Positions 1-10,326 of a stretch of 64,000 bases of DNA are shown here, piece after piece (position 1 is the stretch's first letter; every line of letters begins with the position of its first letter). Source of the stretch: DASWOJ01 sp964242415 (lineage in GTDB: Bacteria > Pseudomonadota > Alphaproteobacteria > Acetobacterales > Acetobacteraceae); assembly GCA_964242415.1 (NCBI GenBank), contig CAXTAT010000029.1, forward strand, positions 10,606-74,605, read 5' to 3'. The notes under the pieces are model-generated. The model was given only the letters and a program-made list of their open reading frames with translations. It searched no databases and was not told the DNA's origin. Position numbers and translations under genes: made by a program.

Positions 1-1638
1 GCCGGCTTCGGCGAAGGCGATCTCCTTGTCGATCAGCGCCATCAGGGTGCTGCGGGTGGTCAACGGGCTGAACGCCAGGCTGTCCATGCGCTCGGGCTGG
101 GCGTAGCCGGTCATGTAGTTGAACAGCCGCGCGCTGTCCCGGCACAGGTCGGGGTCGCTGGTGAAGAACGACAGGTCCGTGTAGATGCGCGCGGTGATCG
201 GGTGGTAGTTGCCGGTGCCGAAATGGGCGTAGCTGCGCATCGTGCCGCCCTCGCGCCGCACCACCAGGGACAGCTTGGCGTGGGTCTTCAGCTCCATGAA
301 GCCGAACACCACCTGGACGCCGGCGGCCTCCATGCGGCGGGCGAGGCGGATGTTGGCCTCCTCGTCGAAGCGGGCGCGCAGCTCGATCATGGCGGTGACG
401 GATTTGCCAGCCTCGGCGGCCTCGATCAGCGCCTTCACGATCGGGCTGTCGCGGCTGGTGCGGTACAACGTCTGCTTCACCGCCACCACGTTGGGGTCCG
501 CCGCCGCCTGGCGGAGAAACTGCACCACGACATCGAAGCTCTCGAACGGGTGGTGGACGATGATGTCCTTGGCGCGGATGGCGGCGAAGCAGTCCCCGGC
601 GAAGTCGCGGATGCGCTCGGGGAAGCGCGGGGTGTAGGGCGGGAACAGCAGGTCCGGCCGGTCGTCCACGATCATCTGCTTGAGGTCGGCGGCGCCGAGC
701 AGGCCCTGCTGCACCACGACCTCGTCGCCGGGGATTTCGTGGTCGTCCACGTCCAGCTCATCCAACACCAGGGCGCGCAGGTCGTCGGGCATGGCGACAT
801 CGACGGACAGGTGGATGGCGGTGCCCCGGCGGCGGCGCTTCAGCGCAGTCTCATAGGAACGGACGAGGTCCTCGGCCTCCTCCTCGAACTCGACGCCGGT
901 ATCGCGGATCAGGCGGAACATGCCCTGCGCCACGGTGCGGAAGCCGGGGAACAGGTGGCCCATGCACAGGATGACGAGGTCCTCCAGCAACACGAAGCGG
1001 ATCGGGGCGCCCGGATGGCCCGGCGCCTGGGTGGGCAGGCGGATGAAGCGGTCGATCTGGCTGGGCAGCGGGATCAGCGCATTCATGCTGTGCCCGTCCT
1101 GCTGGCGGTGCAGCTTCAGCACCTTCACCAGGCCCATGTTGGGGATGAACGGGAACGGGTGCGCCGGGTCGATGGCGAGCGGCGTCAGCACGGGGAACAC
1201 GCGGTCCATGAAGTAGCCTTCGAGCCACGACAGGTCGGCCTGCGGCAGGGTGGTGGCGTCGCACAGCTCGATGCCGGCCTGCTGCAACTGGCCGCGCAGG
1301 TCGAGCCAGACCTGCTGCTGCTTGGCGATCAGCGCCTGGGCGCGAGGCTGCACCTCCGCGAGCTGCCCGGCCGGGGTCAGGCCGTCGGCGGACAGCGCGG
1401 TGACGCCGGCCTTGGCCTGGCCGATCAGCCCGGCGACGCGGACGCTGAAGAACTCGTCCAGGTTGGAGGCGCTGATCGACACAAAGCGCAGCCGTTCCAG
1501 CAGGGGATGGCGGCGGTTCTCTGCCTCCTCGACGACGCGGTGGTTAAAGTCCAGCCACGACAGCTCCCGGTTGATGAAGCGGCTCGGGCTGTCCAGGGCG
1601 ATTTCGGGCGCGAGGGGGGAGGGACTGATCCGGTTCAT
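1..1638 (-). CDS. ppk1: Polyphosphate kinase 1, N-terminal 546 residues (runs off left edge)
   Basis: Makes inorganic polyphosphate from ATP through a phosphohistidine intermediate. The start is the ATG ending at 1638, followed by the family N-terminus FINRELSWLDFN and the segment ISASNLDEFFSVRVAGL. The motif HHPFESFDV is near residue 360. The catalytic-histidine segment KTHAKLSLV is near residue 450, followed by HFGTGNYHP and IYTDLSFFT. About 150-180 C-terminal residues lie beyond the window. hdaA ends 10 bp upstream on the same strand, so the two are probably cotranscribed with hdaA first, an arrangement I know from other alphaproteobacteria. Long open frames on the opposite strand here are GC-driven shadows. 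Confidence 0.95.
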   Translation of the reverse strand, partial: MNRISPSPLAPEIALDSPSRFINRELSWLDFNHRVVEEAENRRHPLLERLRFVSISASNLDEFFSVRVAGLIGQAKAGVTALSADGLTPAGQLAEVQPRAQALIAKQQQVWLDLRGQLQQAGIELCDATTLPQADLSWLEGYFMDRVFPVLTPLAIDPAHPFPFIPNMGLVKVLKLHRQQDGHSMNALIPLPSQIDRFIRLPTQAPGHPGAPIRFVLLEDLVILCMGHLFPGFRTVAQGMFRLIRDTGVEFEEEAEDLVRSYETALKRRRRGTAIHLSVDVAMPDDLRALVLDELDVDDHEIPGDEVVVQQGLLGAADLKQMIVDDRPDLLFPPYTPRFPERIRDFAGDCFAAIRAKDIIVHHPFESFDVVVQFLRQAAADPNVVAVKQTLYRTSRDSPIVKALIEAAEAGKSVTAMIELRARFDEEANIRLARRMEAAGVQVVFGFMELKTHAKLSLVVRREGGTMRSYAHFGTGNYHPITARIYTDLSFFTSDPDLCRDSARLFNYMTGYAQPERMDSLAFSPLTTRSTLMALIDKEIAFAEAG

Positions 1639-1647
1639 GCTGGCATC

Positions 1648-2355
1648 CTAGAACAGCGCGGGGCCGGGGGGCGAGGTGTCTGCGGCGTCTTCGGTGAAAG
1701 TGTCATTGATGAGGTCTGTCAGGGCCGCGGCGGCCAGCGCGCGGGTGACAGGCGCTCCGGCAGCCAGGGCGGCGCGGTCCAGGCGCGCGGCAGCCTCCCG
1801 CATGGTGCCGGCGGTGCGGGGGAGCCGCGCCAGCAGCCAGTCCTGCACGGGGTCGGCCACCAGGAGCTGCCGGTCGGACAACAGCCGGGCCAGCAGCGCG
1901 CGCAGGAAGGCGTCGTCGGCCGGGCGCAGCTCCACCGCGGTGGTGGCGCGCAGGCGGCTGGCGAGGTCCGGCAGGCGGGTGGCCCAACGGGCGGGCGGCG
2001 ACTGCGCGGCCAGCAGGACCGGGTGCCCGGCCTCGGCGGCGGCGTTCAGCAGGTGCAGCAGGGCGTGCTCGTCGGCGGCGAGGTCCGCGTCATCAACGGC
2101 CACGGGGCCACGCGGCCAATGCGGCGTGGCGGCGGGCAGCAGGGTGGCGCGGTGCTGCCCGGCCCAGACGTGCAGCAGGTGCGTCTTGCCTGCGCCGGCG
2201 TCGCCCCACAGCACCAGGCGTCCCCCGGGCCAGCCGGCCGGGCGCGCCAGCCAAGCCAGCGCCGCGCCGGTGCCGGGGCTGGGCAGGAAGTCGGCGGCGG
2301 TGAAGCCGGGTGCGTGCACGAACGGAAGCGCAAGCTGTCGGAGCGTCGGCACCAC
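1648..2355 (-). CDS. hdaA: DnaA-related regulatory protein HdaA
   Basis: A 235-residue AAA+ protein of the Hda/HdaA family, which stimulates hydrolysis of ATP bound to DnaA and so limits re-initiation of replication. It opens with the short clamp-binding-like segment RQLALPF (residues 6-12), the usual DnaN-interaction site. The Walker A motif is GDAGAGKTHLL and the Walker B-like segment is VAVDDADL. It lacks the DnaA DNA-binding domain IV, which separates it from DnaA. It sits immediately upstream of ppk1. A palindromic repeat pair lies just upstream of the start. Confidence 0.88.
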   Translation of the reverse strand: MVPTLRQLALPFVHAPGFTAADFLPSPGTGAALAWLARPAGWPGGRLVLWGDAGAGKTHLLHVWAGQHRATLLPAATPHWPRGPVAVDDADLAADEHALLHLLNAAAEAGHPVLLAAQSPPARWATRLPDLASRLRATTAVELRPADDAFLRALLARLLSDRQLLVADPVQDWLLARLPRTAGTMREAAARLDRAALAAGAPVTRALAAAALTDLINDTFTEDAADTSPPGPALF

Positions 2356-2392
2356 CCTAGGGGATTCGCCGACGACGCGAGAACACTGCCTG

Positions 2393-2532
2393 CCCCCTCT
2401 CCCTCCGGGAGAGGGCCGGGGTGAGGGAGGCGGCCAGGGCCGGGTTTGCCCATCGTGGGACGAACCCCGCTCCCGACCAGGCAGGGCTTAGTGCCGTTTC
2501 CCTCATCCCAACCCTGTCCCAGAAGGAAAGGA
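2393..2532. repeat. Inverted pair of the window-wide palindromic repeat (pair A)
   Basis: The plus-oriented copy at 2393-2430 has the core CTCCCTCCGGGAGAGGGCC followed by GGGGTGAGGG. A degenerate minus-oriented copy lies at about 2499-2532. The pair fills the gap between the start of hdaA and the end of the AI-2E permease gene, where it could form hairpins at the transcript end. Same family as the pairs near 15.8, 20.6, 31.6, 42.5, 44.5 and 48.6-48.9 kb. Confidence 0.75.
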
Positions 2533-2568
2533 AGCCAGGCCAGTGCGCCACATACGACCGCCTTGGCA

Positions 2569-3714
2569 TCAACCCGGCGGGGGGTCCAAGTAAAGCGGGC
2601 TGGTCAAGTAACGCCGCAGCCAGAACCGTGCCAGCACGCCCAGCGCCGCCGCCACCGGCACCGCCATCAGCACGCCGAGGAAGCCGAACGCCGCGCCGCC
2701 CGCGAACAGCGCGAAGATCACCCAAACCGCATGAAGCTCCACCCGGTCCCCCAGGAACCGCGGATAGATCACGTAGCCCTCCAGGATTTGCCCGGCGACG
2801 AACACTCCCGCCACCGTCGCCACCCCGGTCCAGGTCGGGAACTGCGCGAACGCCAGGCCGATGCTGGCCACACCCCCGGTGATGCTGCCGACGTAGGGGA
2901 TGAACGACAGCAGCCCCGAGCTGATGCCGACGATCAGCCCAAGGTCCAGCCCCACCGCCGACAGGCTGAACGCATAGAACACCGCCAGCGCCACGCAGCA
3001 CAGCGCCTGGCCGCGCAGCCAGGCCGACAGGATGCGGTCCACCTCCCGCGCCTGCGCCCGCAGCACCCCGGCGTAGCGGCGCGGCAGCCAGCTATCGACC
3101 CGCGCCACCGCCCGCCGCCAGTCGCGCAGCAGGTAGAACGCCACCACGGGGGTCACCACCACCAGCGACAGCACGTTGAACAGTGCGAACCCGCCGCCGA
3201 CGATGCGGCTGAGCGCCCCCGCGACGAACGCCACCATCGAGCCGGCCTGGCCGCCGACGAGGTCGCGCAGCCTTTCGTCCACATACTCCGACCCCAGGCG
3301 CTCCTGCAGGTGGCTGATCATCTCCCCGGCCCAGATGCGCAGGGAATACACGTACGAAGGCACCCGGCCGATCAGGATGCCGACCTGCGCCACCAGCAGC
3401 GGATACAGCAGCAGCGCGAACAGCAGGCAGGCGGCGACCAGCGCCACCACCATCAGCAGCGCCGCCAGCCCGCGCGGCACGCCGGCCCGGGTCAGCCGGG
3501 TGGTCGGCGGGTCCAGGAAGTAGGCGATCCCCGCCGCCGCGACGAAGGGCAGCAGGATCGAGGCGAACAGGTACAGCGCGAAGTACGCCGCGACCAGCAG
3601 CCCCGCCAGCAGGGCCAGGCGCTGCGTGCGGGTGGCGTGCGGCGGCTCCGGCGGGCGCGGCGGCGGCGCGGCGGGCGGCACCGAGGCGCGGGTCAGGTCC
3701 AGCGTCGTCATCAT
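2569..3714 (-). CDS. AI-2E family transporter (UPF0118-type permease)
   Basis: A 381-residue integral membrane protein. After a proline-rich, presumably cytoplasmic N-terminus it has hydrophobic segments in the AI-2E pattern: two near residues 33-80, one at the pair LLMVVALVAACLLFALLLYP, and a C-terminal block containing GLLSFIPYVGSITGG, a recognisable family motif. Members export small molecules or ions; the substrate here cannot be read from sequence. The first ATG (ending 3714) overlaps the stop of the upstream phosphatidyltransferase gene as ATGA, which fixes the start and indicates translational coupling. A second ATG follows directly. Confidence 0.85.
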   Translation of the reverse strand: MMTTLDLTRASVPPAAPPPRPPEPPHATRTQRLALLAGLLVAAYFALYLFASILLPFVAAAGIAYFLDPPTTRLTRAGVPRGLAALLMVVALVAACLLFALLLYPLLVAQVGILIGRVPSYVYSLRIWAGEMISHLQERLGSEYVDERLRDLVGGQAGSMVAFVAGALSRIVGGGFALFNVLSLVVVTPVVAFYLLRDWRRAVARVDSWLPRRYAGVLRAQAREVDRILSAWLRGQALCCVALAVFYAFSLSAVGLDLGLIVGISSGLLSFIPYVGSITGGVASIGLAFAQFPTWTGVATVAGVFVAGQILEGYVIYPRFLGDRVELHAVWVIFALFAGGAAFGFLGVLMAVPVAAALGVLARFWLRRYLTSPLYLDPPPG

Positions 3715-4343
3715 GCCTCCCTGGATGCATTCCACACGTAGGCGCCGCCCGACCACAGCGTTGTCGCGGCGGCCAGCAGGGTCAGCGCCTGACGCAGCCA
3801 CGGCGCGCGCAGGCCGAAGCCCTCCAGCAGCAATACCACGCCCACCAGCATGATTTGCAGTGCCGTATTGAGCTTGCCGACCCGCAGCGGCCGGATGCGG
3901 ATGGGCCTCCCGCGCTGCCACAGTGCGACGATGCCGCAGATGATCACCAGGTCCCGCGCCACGACCAGCCCGGCCATCCACGCCGGCAGCAGCCCGCGCA
4001 GCGCCAGCACGACGAACATGCCGACCAGCAGCGCCTTGTCCGCCGCCGGGTCCATCCACGCGCCCAGCACCGTGCCCCCCTGGCGGCGGGCCAGCCATCC
4101 ATCCAGCGCATCCGACGCCCCCGCCAGGACGAACACGGCGAACGCCCAGCCGGCATGCCCGTCCAGCACCAGCCATAGCGCCGGCGGCACCGCGCACAGC
4201 CGGGCAAGGGTGACGAGATTTGCCAGGTTGAGGATGTCGTGCCGCGGCGTGTTGGGGGCGTCCTGCCGTGGCGCGGCTCGGCCCAGCGTTGCCGGGGCGG
4301 GGCCGCTGTGGTTGTGTCCGCCGACCTGATCCGGACCTTGCAT
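3711..4343 (-). CDS. CDP-alcohol phosphatidyltransferase, PgsA-like
   Basis: A 210-residue membrane enzyme expected to transfer a phosphatidyl group from CDP-diacylglycerol to an alcohol such as glycerol 3-phosphate. The signature D-x2-DG-x2-AR-x8-G-x3-D-x3-D is complete, reading DALDGWLARR then GAWMDPAAD at about residues 78-102. Hydrophobic helices flank it. The first 35 residues are polar and proline-rich, so a start further in, near DILNLANLVTLAR, is possible. It overlaps the AI-2E gene by 4 bp and is divergent from purM across a 41-bp gap. The exact acceptor is inferred. Confidence 0.82.
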   Translation of the reverse strand: MQGPDQVGGHNHSGPAPATLGRAAPRQDAPNTPRHDILNLANLVTLARLCAVPPALWLVLDGHAGWAFAVFVLAGASDALDGWLARRQGGTVLGAWMDPAADKALLVGMFVVLALRGLLPAWMAGLVVARDLVIICGIVALWQRGRPIRIRPLRVGKLNTALQIMLVGVVLLLEGFGLRAPWLRQALTLLAAATTLWSGGAYVWNASREA

Positions 4344-4384
4344 TGACCGATCCTAGCGCATCCGGGCCTCCCGGGAAGGACCCC

Positions 4385-5452
4385 ATGACCGACCACCCGA
4401 ACGGCATCACCTACCGGCAGGCCGGTGTCGATATTGAGGCCGGCGACGCCCTGGTGGACCGCATCAAGCCGCTGGCCCGCGCCACGTCGCGCCCGGGGGT
4501 GGTGGGGGGCCTTGGCGGCTTCGGCGCGCTGTTCGACCTCCGGGCTGCCGGGTTCCAGGACCCGGTCCTGGTCAGCACCACCGACGGCGTCGGCACCAAG
4601 CTGCGCCTGGCGATCGACACCGGCCGGCACGGCACCGTGGGCATCGACCTGGTGGCGATGTGCGTCAACGACCTGGTGGTGCAGGGGGCGGAGCCGCTGT
4701 TCTTCCTCGACTACTTTGCCACCGGCGCCCTCGCGGTGGAGCAGGCCGCCCGGGTGGTCGCCGGCATCGCCGAGGGCTGCCGCCAGGCCGGATGCGCCCT
4801 GGTCGGTGGAGAAACGGCGGAGATGCCCGGCATGTATGCCGCCGGCGACTACGACCTCGCCGGCTTCAGCGTCGGCGCGGCGGAGCGGGCGGCGCTGCTG
4901 CCGGCCGGGGTGCAGGCAGGGGACGCCCTGCTCGGCCTGGCCAGCAGCGGGGTGCACAGCAATGGGTTCTCCCTTGTGCGCCGGATCGTGGAGATCAGCG
5001 GCCTGGGCTGGGACGCGCCGGCGCCGTTCGCGCCGGGCCAGGACGTATCCCTCGGCGAGGCGCTGATGGCGCCGACCCGCATCTACGTGGCGCCGCTGCT
5101 GGCGCTGCACCGGGCCGGGCTGCTGCGCGCGGCGGCGCACATCACCGGTGGCGGCCTGCCTGGCAACGTGCCGCGGGCGCTGCCGGACGGGCTGCACGCC
5201 GTGCTCGACGCGGGCGCCTGGCCGCTACCCCCGGTGTTCGGCTGGCTGGCCCGCACCGGCGGCGTCGCGCCTGCGGAGATGCTGCGCGTGTTCAACTGCG
5301 GCATCGGCATGGTGCTGGTGGTCTCGGACCCCGCTGCGGCGACCGCGCTGCTGGCCGAGCATGGCGAGGCCGCCCACCGCATCGGCGTGGTCGAAGCCGC
5401 GGACGGCCCGGCGGCGGCACGGATCATGGTGCCCGAGGGTTGGCTGGCGTGA
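4385..5452 (+). CDS. purM: Phosphoribosylformylglycinamidine cyclo-ligase
   Basis: Catalyses the ATP-dependent ring closure that forms aminoimidazole ribonucleotide in purine synthesis. The 355-residue length fits PurM. Family segments include TYRQAGVDIEAGD at the N-terminus, STTDGVGTKLR, VNDLVVQGAEPLFFLDY, VGGETAEMPGMY, SSGVHSNGFSLVR and ITGGGLPGNVPR. The ATG at 4385 is preceded by GGGAAGGA. Many relatives have purN directly downstream, often overlapping. Here a 57-codon open frame starts at 5453 but resembles nothing I know, and the next gene is an acyl-CoA dehydrogenase. 5453-5708 otherwise shows nothing I can assign. Confidence 0.95.
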   Translation: MTDHPNGITYRQAGVDIEAGDALVDRIKPLARATSRPGVVGGLGGFGALFDLRAAGFQDPVLVSTTDGVGTKLRLAIDTGRHGTVGIDLVAMCVNDLVVQGAEPLFFLDYFATGALAVEQAARVVAGIAEGCRQAGCALVGGETAEMPGMYAAGDYDLAGFSVGAAERAALLPAGVQAGDALLGLASSGVHSNGFSLVRRIVEISGLGWDAPAPFAPGQDVSLGEALMAPTRIYVAPLLALHRAGLLRAAAHITGGGLPGNVPRALPDGLHAVLDAGAWPLPPVFGWLARTGGVAPAEMLRVFNCGIGMVLVVSDPAAATALLAEHGEAAHRIGVVEAADGPAAARIMVPEGWLA

Positions 5453-5708
5453 TGCCGGCTGACCGCAGGCCGCCCACTGAACCCCTGTGCGTTGGCCTTT
5501 CTGGGAGACATGGTTGCAGGATGCGGCGGCTCGTGGACGAGGGCGTCACCTTGAGGTTCGCGGTGCCGGAGCAGTTCGTGTTCGCCGCCAGCCTGCCCCA
5601 AGACAAGCGTCGGCAAGGTGGATAAGAAGCAGTTGCGCTTGGCGTACCGGGTTGCAGCCCCAACCTGACCAGTCAGCCCACTCTTAAAGGCAGCAAGGGA
5701 GAGAAACC

Positions 5709-6947
<1,239 letters not shown>

Positions 6948-8021
6948 GTGGCCGTGGCTGAAGGGGTAGTTGTGGCGGCACGGCAGCCGGGGGTCCCGCT
7001 GCTCGTGCCGCCGCTGGCCAACCACCGCCTGGATGAGGCGCGGCTGGCGGAGTACTTGGCGCGCGAGCTGCCGGGGTTTGCGGGTCCGCTGGTGGTGCGG
7101 CAGTTCCAGGGCGGGCAATCCAACCCGACCTACCACCTGCACACGCCGGGGGCCGATTACGTGCTGCGGAAGAAGCCGCCGGGCACGCTGCTGCCCTCGG
7201 CGCATGCGGTGGACCGGGAGTTCCGGGTGCAGGCGGCGCTGGCGGGGTCGGCGGTCCCCGTGGCGCCGATGCGCCTGCTGTGCACCGACGATGGCGTGAT
7301 CGGCACGATGTTCTACGTCATGGACCACCTGCCCGGCCGGGTGTTCACCGACCGTACGCTGCCCGGCATGCCGCCCGCCGACCGGGCCGCGATGTATGAC
7401 GACATGAACCGCGTGCTGGCTGCCCTGCACGCGGTGGACTGGCAGGCGGCGGGCCTCACGGGGTTCGGTCGCCCGCAAGCCTACGTCGCCCGGCAGATCG
7501 ATCGATGGAGCCGGCAGTACGTCGCCTCCGCCGTGGGGGACGTGCCGGAGATGGACCGGCTGATGGCGTGGCTGCCGGCCCACGTGCCCGCGGCCGACGA
7601 AACGGCGGTGGCGCACGGCGATTACCGGCTGGGCAACCTGATCTTCCATCCGGCCGAGCCGCGCGTCATCGCCGTGCTGGATTGGGAGCTGTCCACCCTG
7701 GGGCACCCGCTGGCGGACCTCGCCTATAACTGCATCCCATGGCGGCTGCCGGCGTCGCTGGAGGGCCTGGCCGGCGTCGATGCGCCGGGCATCCCGGACG
7801 AGGCGGCATACGTCGCCGCCTACTGCCGCCGCACCGGGCGGGACGGGGTGCCGGAACTGGACTTCTTCGTGGTGTTCTCGCTGTTCCGCTGGGCGGCGAT
7901 TGCGGCGGGGGTGTATCGCCGGGCGCTAGACGGCAACGCGGCGGACGCCAACGCGATGGCCATCGGCGACAAGTTCCGCGCCCTCGCCCAGGCCGCGTGG
8001 GCGCTCGCCGGGCGCGGGTAG
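6948..8021 (+). CDS. Phosphotransferase family protein (APH fold, ACAD10/11 partner)
   Basis: A 357-residue kinase-like protein. The N-lobe carries FQGGQSNPTYHL and YVLRKKPPG. The catalytic loop is AHGDYRLGNLIFHP (Brenner motif HxDxxxxN) and the metal-binding loop is VIAVLDWELSTLGHPLADLAY. All residues for phosphotransfer look intact. GTG at 6948 directly follows the TAG of the acyl-CoA dehydrogenase gene; a GTG two codons later is an alternative. Given its partner gene, the substrate is more likely a hydroxyacyl-CoA than an antibiotic. Confidence 0.88.
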   Translation: MAVAEGVVVAARQPGVPLLVPPLANHRLDEARLAEYLARELPGFAGPLVVRQFQGGQSNPTYHLHTPGADYVLRKKPPGTLLPSAHAVDREFRVQAALAGSAVPVAPMRLLCTDDGVIGTMFYVMDHLPGRVFTDRTLPGMPPADRAAMYDDMNRVLAALHAVDWQAAGLTGFGRPQAYVARQIDRWSRQYVASAVGDVPEMDRLMAWLPAHVPAADETAVAHGDYRLGNLIFHPAEPRVIAVLDWELSTLGHPLADLAYNCIPWRLPASLEGLAGVDAPGIPDEAAYVAAYCRRTGRDGVPELDFFVVFSLFRWAAIAAGVYRRALDGNAADANAMAIGDKFRALAQAAWALAGRG

Positions 8022-8069
8022 GTCAGGCGCCGGGGAATAGCACCCGGCGGGACCGAAGGCGCGGCGGCA

Positions 8070-9428
8070 TCAGGCGCGCCTGATCGGGAACGAGGCGAGG
8101 TAGCCGTCGGGATCGGCCGGGTCGAAAGCCTTGCCCATGATCTGGTACGACCGGTAGGGATTGGGCGGTGTCTGTATGCCCAGGGACTTCATCTTGACCT
8201 CGGCGCCGGCGGCCAGGAACACCTGCTGCGCCACGTCGCGCCATTTCAGGTCGCCCCCAACCTGCCCCCAGCGCTTCATTTGCGTCATGATCCATAGTGC
8301 CATGCTCGGATAGGGGAACGGGTCGAAGCGGATACGGTCCGGCGTGCTCTTCGTGCCGCCCAAGCCGTCCGGATACGTGCCGGTCAGCACCTGCTGCACC
8401 ACCTCCTGCGGCTGGTCCAGGTACTGCGGCCCGGCGATCAGGGTGGCGATGTCCTCGCTGTTCTCGGTCATGTTGGCGTAGGCCGTTGCCTGGATCACCG
8501 ATTTCAGCAGCGCCTGGTAGGTGTTGGGCGCCTCCGTCACCATGCGCCGCGGCACGGCAAAGGCGCAGCAGGGATGGCCGGCCCAGAGTTCGCGCGTCAG
8601 CAGGTGGATGAAGCCGATGCCGTCATACACCGCGCGCTGGTTGAACGGGTCCGGCCCGACAAAGCCGTCGATGGTCCCGTCCCGCAATTTGGCGATCATC
8701 TCCGGCGGCGGAAGGGCGCTGACTTGCACGTCCTTGTCCGGGTCCAGCCCGGCCTCGGCCAGGTAGTAGCGCAGCAGGTAGTTCTGCATCGAGTGGTCGA
8801 ACGAGACCGCAAGCTTGAACCCTCGCCAGTCCTTGGGATCCCGCTTGTCCTTGTGCTTATTGGCCAGCGTGATCGCTTCGCCATTGAGGTTCTCGATGGC
8901 CGCAACGCTCCACGCGGCCGATTTGGACCCGGCGCCCATCGACATCGCCAGCGGCATCGGGCTGGTCATATGGGCCGCATCGTATTCGCCGCTCAGCGAC
9001 TTGTCGCGGATCGCCGCCCAGCCGCCGGTGCGGACGATCTCCACGTCCAGGCCATTGTCCTCATAAAAGCCCATCGGCGCCGCCATGATGATCGGCGTGG
9101 CGCAGGTGATGGGGACGAAGCCGATCTTGAGATCCTTCTTCTCCGGTGCGCCGACGGTTTCGGCCAGGGCCTCCTGCGCGCGCAGGATGGGGAACACCTG
9201 GTCGATGGCCGCGGCCACTGTCGCCGCGCCCAGCACCTGCAAGGCCCGCCGGCGCCCCGCCACGCCGCCGAACGCCGCCCGCTCCACCGCCGTCCGCACC
9301 GCCGCCGCGCCCAGGCCATCGGCGCCGGCATCGCAGGACAACGCGGCACCACGGCAGGCGCACCCGGCAGGGTGGGAAAGACAAGAGGCGCGCATCAGGC
9401 GTCCGATCGGTTGGAGGGGGTCAGCCAT
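8070..9428 (-). CDS. CmpA/NrtA-family ABC substrate-binding protein, orphan
   Basis: About 452 residues from the chosen ATG. The mature part reads LKIGFVPITCATPIIMA, GFYEDNGLDVEIVRTGGW, AHMTSPMPLAMSMG and FDHSMQNYLLRYYL, as in the nitrate/bicarbonate binding proteins NrtA and CmpA. A Tat-like segment RRRALQVLGAATVAAA lies about 50 residues in, so the protein is probably exported. The start is uncertain: no clear ribosome site is seen, and in-frame starts also exist at 9479 and 9395. No permease or ATPase gene lies beside it, so it must use distant partners or act as a sensor. It is convergent with the phosphotransferase gene. Confidence 0.8.
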   Translation of the reverse strand: MADPLQPIGRLMRASCLSHPAGCACRGAALSCDAGADGLGAAAVRTAVERAAFGGVAGRRRALQVLGAATVAAAIDQVFPILRAQEALAETVGAPEKKDLKIGFVPITCATPIIMAAPMGFYEDNGLDVEIVRTGGWAAIRDKSLSGEYDAAHMTSPMPLAMSMGAGSKSAAWSVAAIENLNGEAITLANKHKDKRDPKDWRGFKLAVSFDHSMQNYLLRYYLAEAGLDPDKDVQVSALPPPEMIAKLRDGTIDGFVGPDPFNQRAVYDGIGFIHLLTRELWAGHPCCAFAVPRRMVTEAPNTYQALLKSVIQATAYANMTENSEDIATLIAGPQYLDQPQEVVQQVLTGTYPDGLGGTKSTPDRIRFDPFPYPSMALWIMTQMKRWGQVGGDLKWRDVAQQVFLAAGAEVKMKSLGIQTPPNPYRSYQIMGKAFDPADPDGYLASFPIRRA

Positions 9429-9455
9429 CAAAGGCGATATGCCACACACAAGTAT

Positions 9456-9487
9456 ACAATGGAACGCTATGATAACCAATCCATTGT
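9456..9487. promoter_or_regulatory. 8-bp inverted repeat upstream of the NrtA-like gene
   Basis: ACAATGGA at 9456-9463 is repeated inverted as TCCATTGT at 9480-9487, 16 bp apart. It lies in an AT-rich stretch 28 bp upstream of the chosen start of the binding-protein gene. The half-site spacing suits a dimeric repressor or activator. No protein is assigned. Confidence 0.35.
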
Positions 9488-10326
9488 TTATGAATTGTCT
9501 AACAGACTGTTTAAGATACCGGACTGTAAATGACCTTTAACATGATAGTCACGCTCCAAGAATACCAGGCAGGTTTGGGCACAAAAACAGCTAGGTTGTG
9601 TAAGAATTCTTAGTTCATGTACAAAATTCCCTGCATAAACCTCGGAAAACCTGCTTGACGCCAACCCGTTGCAAGCGTGCCTGCGATCCTGGCCGTCACC
9701 TGCTCAACCGAACTGACCGCCACCGTCCAGCCGGGGCAGGGGCACATCGCCCAGTCAACAAGCAGGGTCAGTCACTGATCAAGGGCAGACGGGGGCGCCC
9801 ATCAGCCCGGTGGATGGTCCACGATGCGACACCGACCCCCTGTCCGACAACAGGCCACCGCAACGGCGCAATCGCTCCCACCCGCCTCGTCGGTGTCCTC
9901 GGGCCGGTTTGCACGATCCCAAGACAGGCGGTGTTCGAAACGGCGGAGACAGCGGCGGTGACAGTGGACAGAATGGACCTGCTTGACTGAAGCCGGCAGG
10001 AAACCACGCCGTGGCCGGAAACGTCGCGTCATGTTTGGTCAGGGTGCGTCAGCGATGGGGAGTGTAAGCGGCATTCCGGCAGTCAACCCGCCATGGTCAC
10101 CCAGTCGCCAACGCGGCCCATGCCGGTGCGTGAGCGCGCCCTGCAGCAACGCGTTCTCCACCAGTGCCGCATAGCACAGCGCGTTAGCTCATAAGCAGAC
10201 CCTTTTACCGGAAATGTCGAGGAGCCGGGTCGTTGCTCCCTAACAATTCCTTACAAAGCGACAACTAGGAACTCTGAAGATTTCGTTATAAATTAGCGTT
10301 AATGTATTATTATTGGGATATAGGTA
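9488..10326. other. Intergenic region with no recognisable gene
   Basis: The stretch begins with about 170 bp of unusually AT-rich DNA, then returns to high GC with short open frames on both strands (for example 9655-9990 plus and 9768-10007 minus) that match nothing I recognise. The last 90 bp before the receiver gene are again AT-rich and probably hold its promoter. The middle may be a decayed insertion, but I cannot show it. Confidence 0.4.

Noticed and set aside
202..2424. 740-codon open frame opposite ppk1 and hdaA on the plus strand
   Set aside because: It has arginine/glycine/histidine-rich composition typical of the antisense frame of a GC-rich gene, and both minus-strand genes have full family motifs.
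5453..5625. purN or a purN remnant after purM
   Set aside because: The overlapping 57-codon frame has no formyltransferase motif and does not resemble PurN.
9655..10007. Transposase remnant in the gap before the receiver gene
   Set aside because: Some minus-strand stretches look vaguely transposase-like, but I could not line up any catalytic segment.
10240..10326. EcfG-type promoter before the receiver gene
   Set aside because: GGAAC is present near 10269, but CGTT occurs at 11 or 24 bp, not near 16-17 bp.
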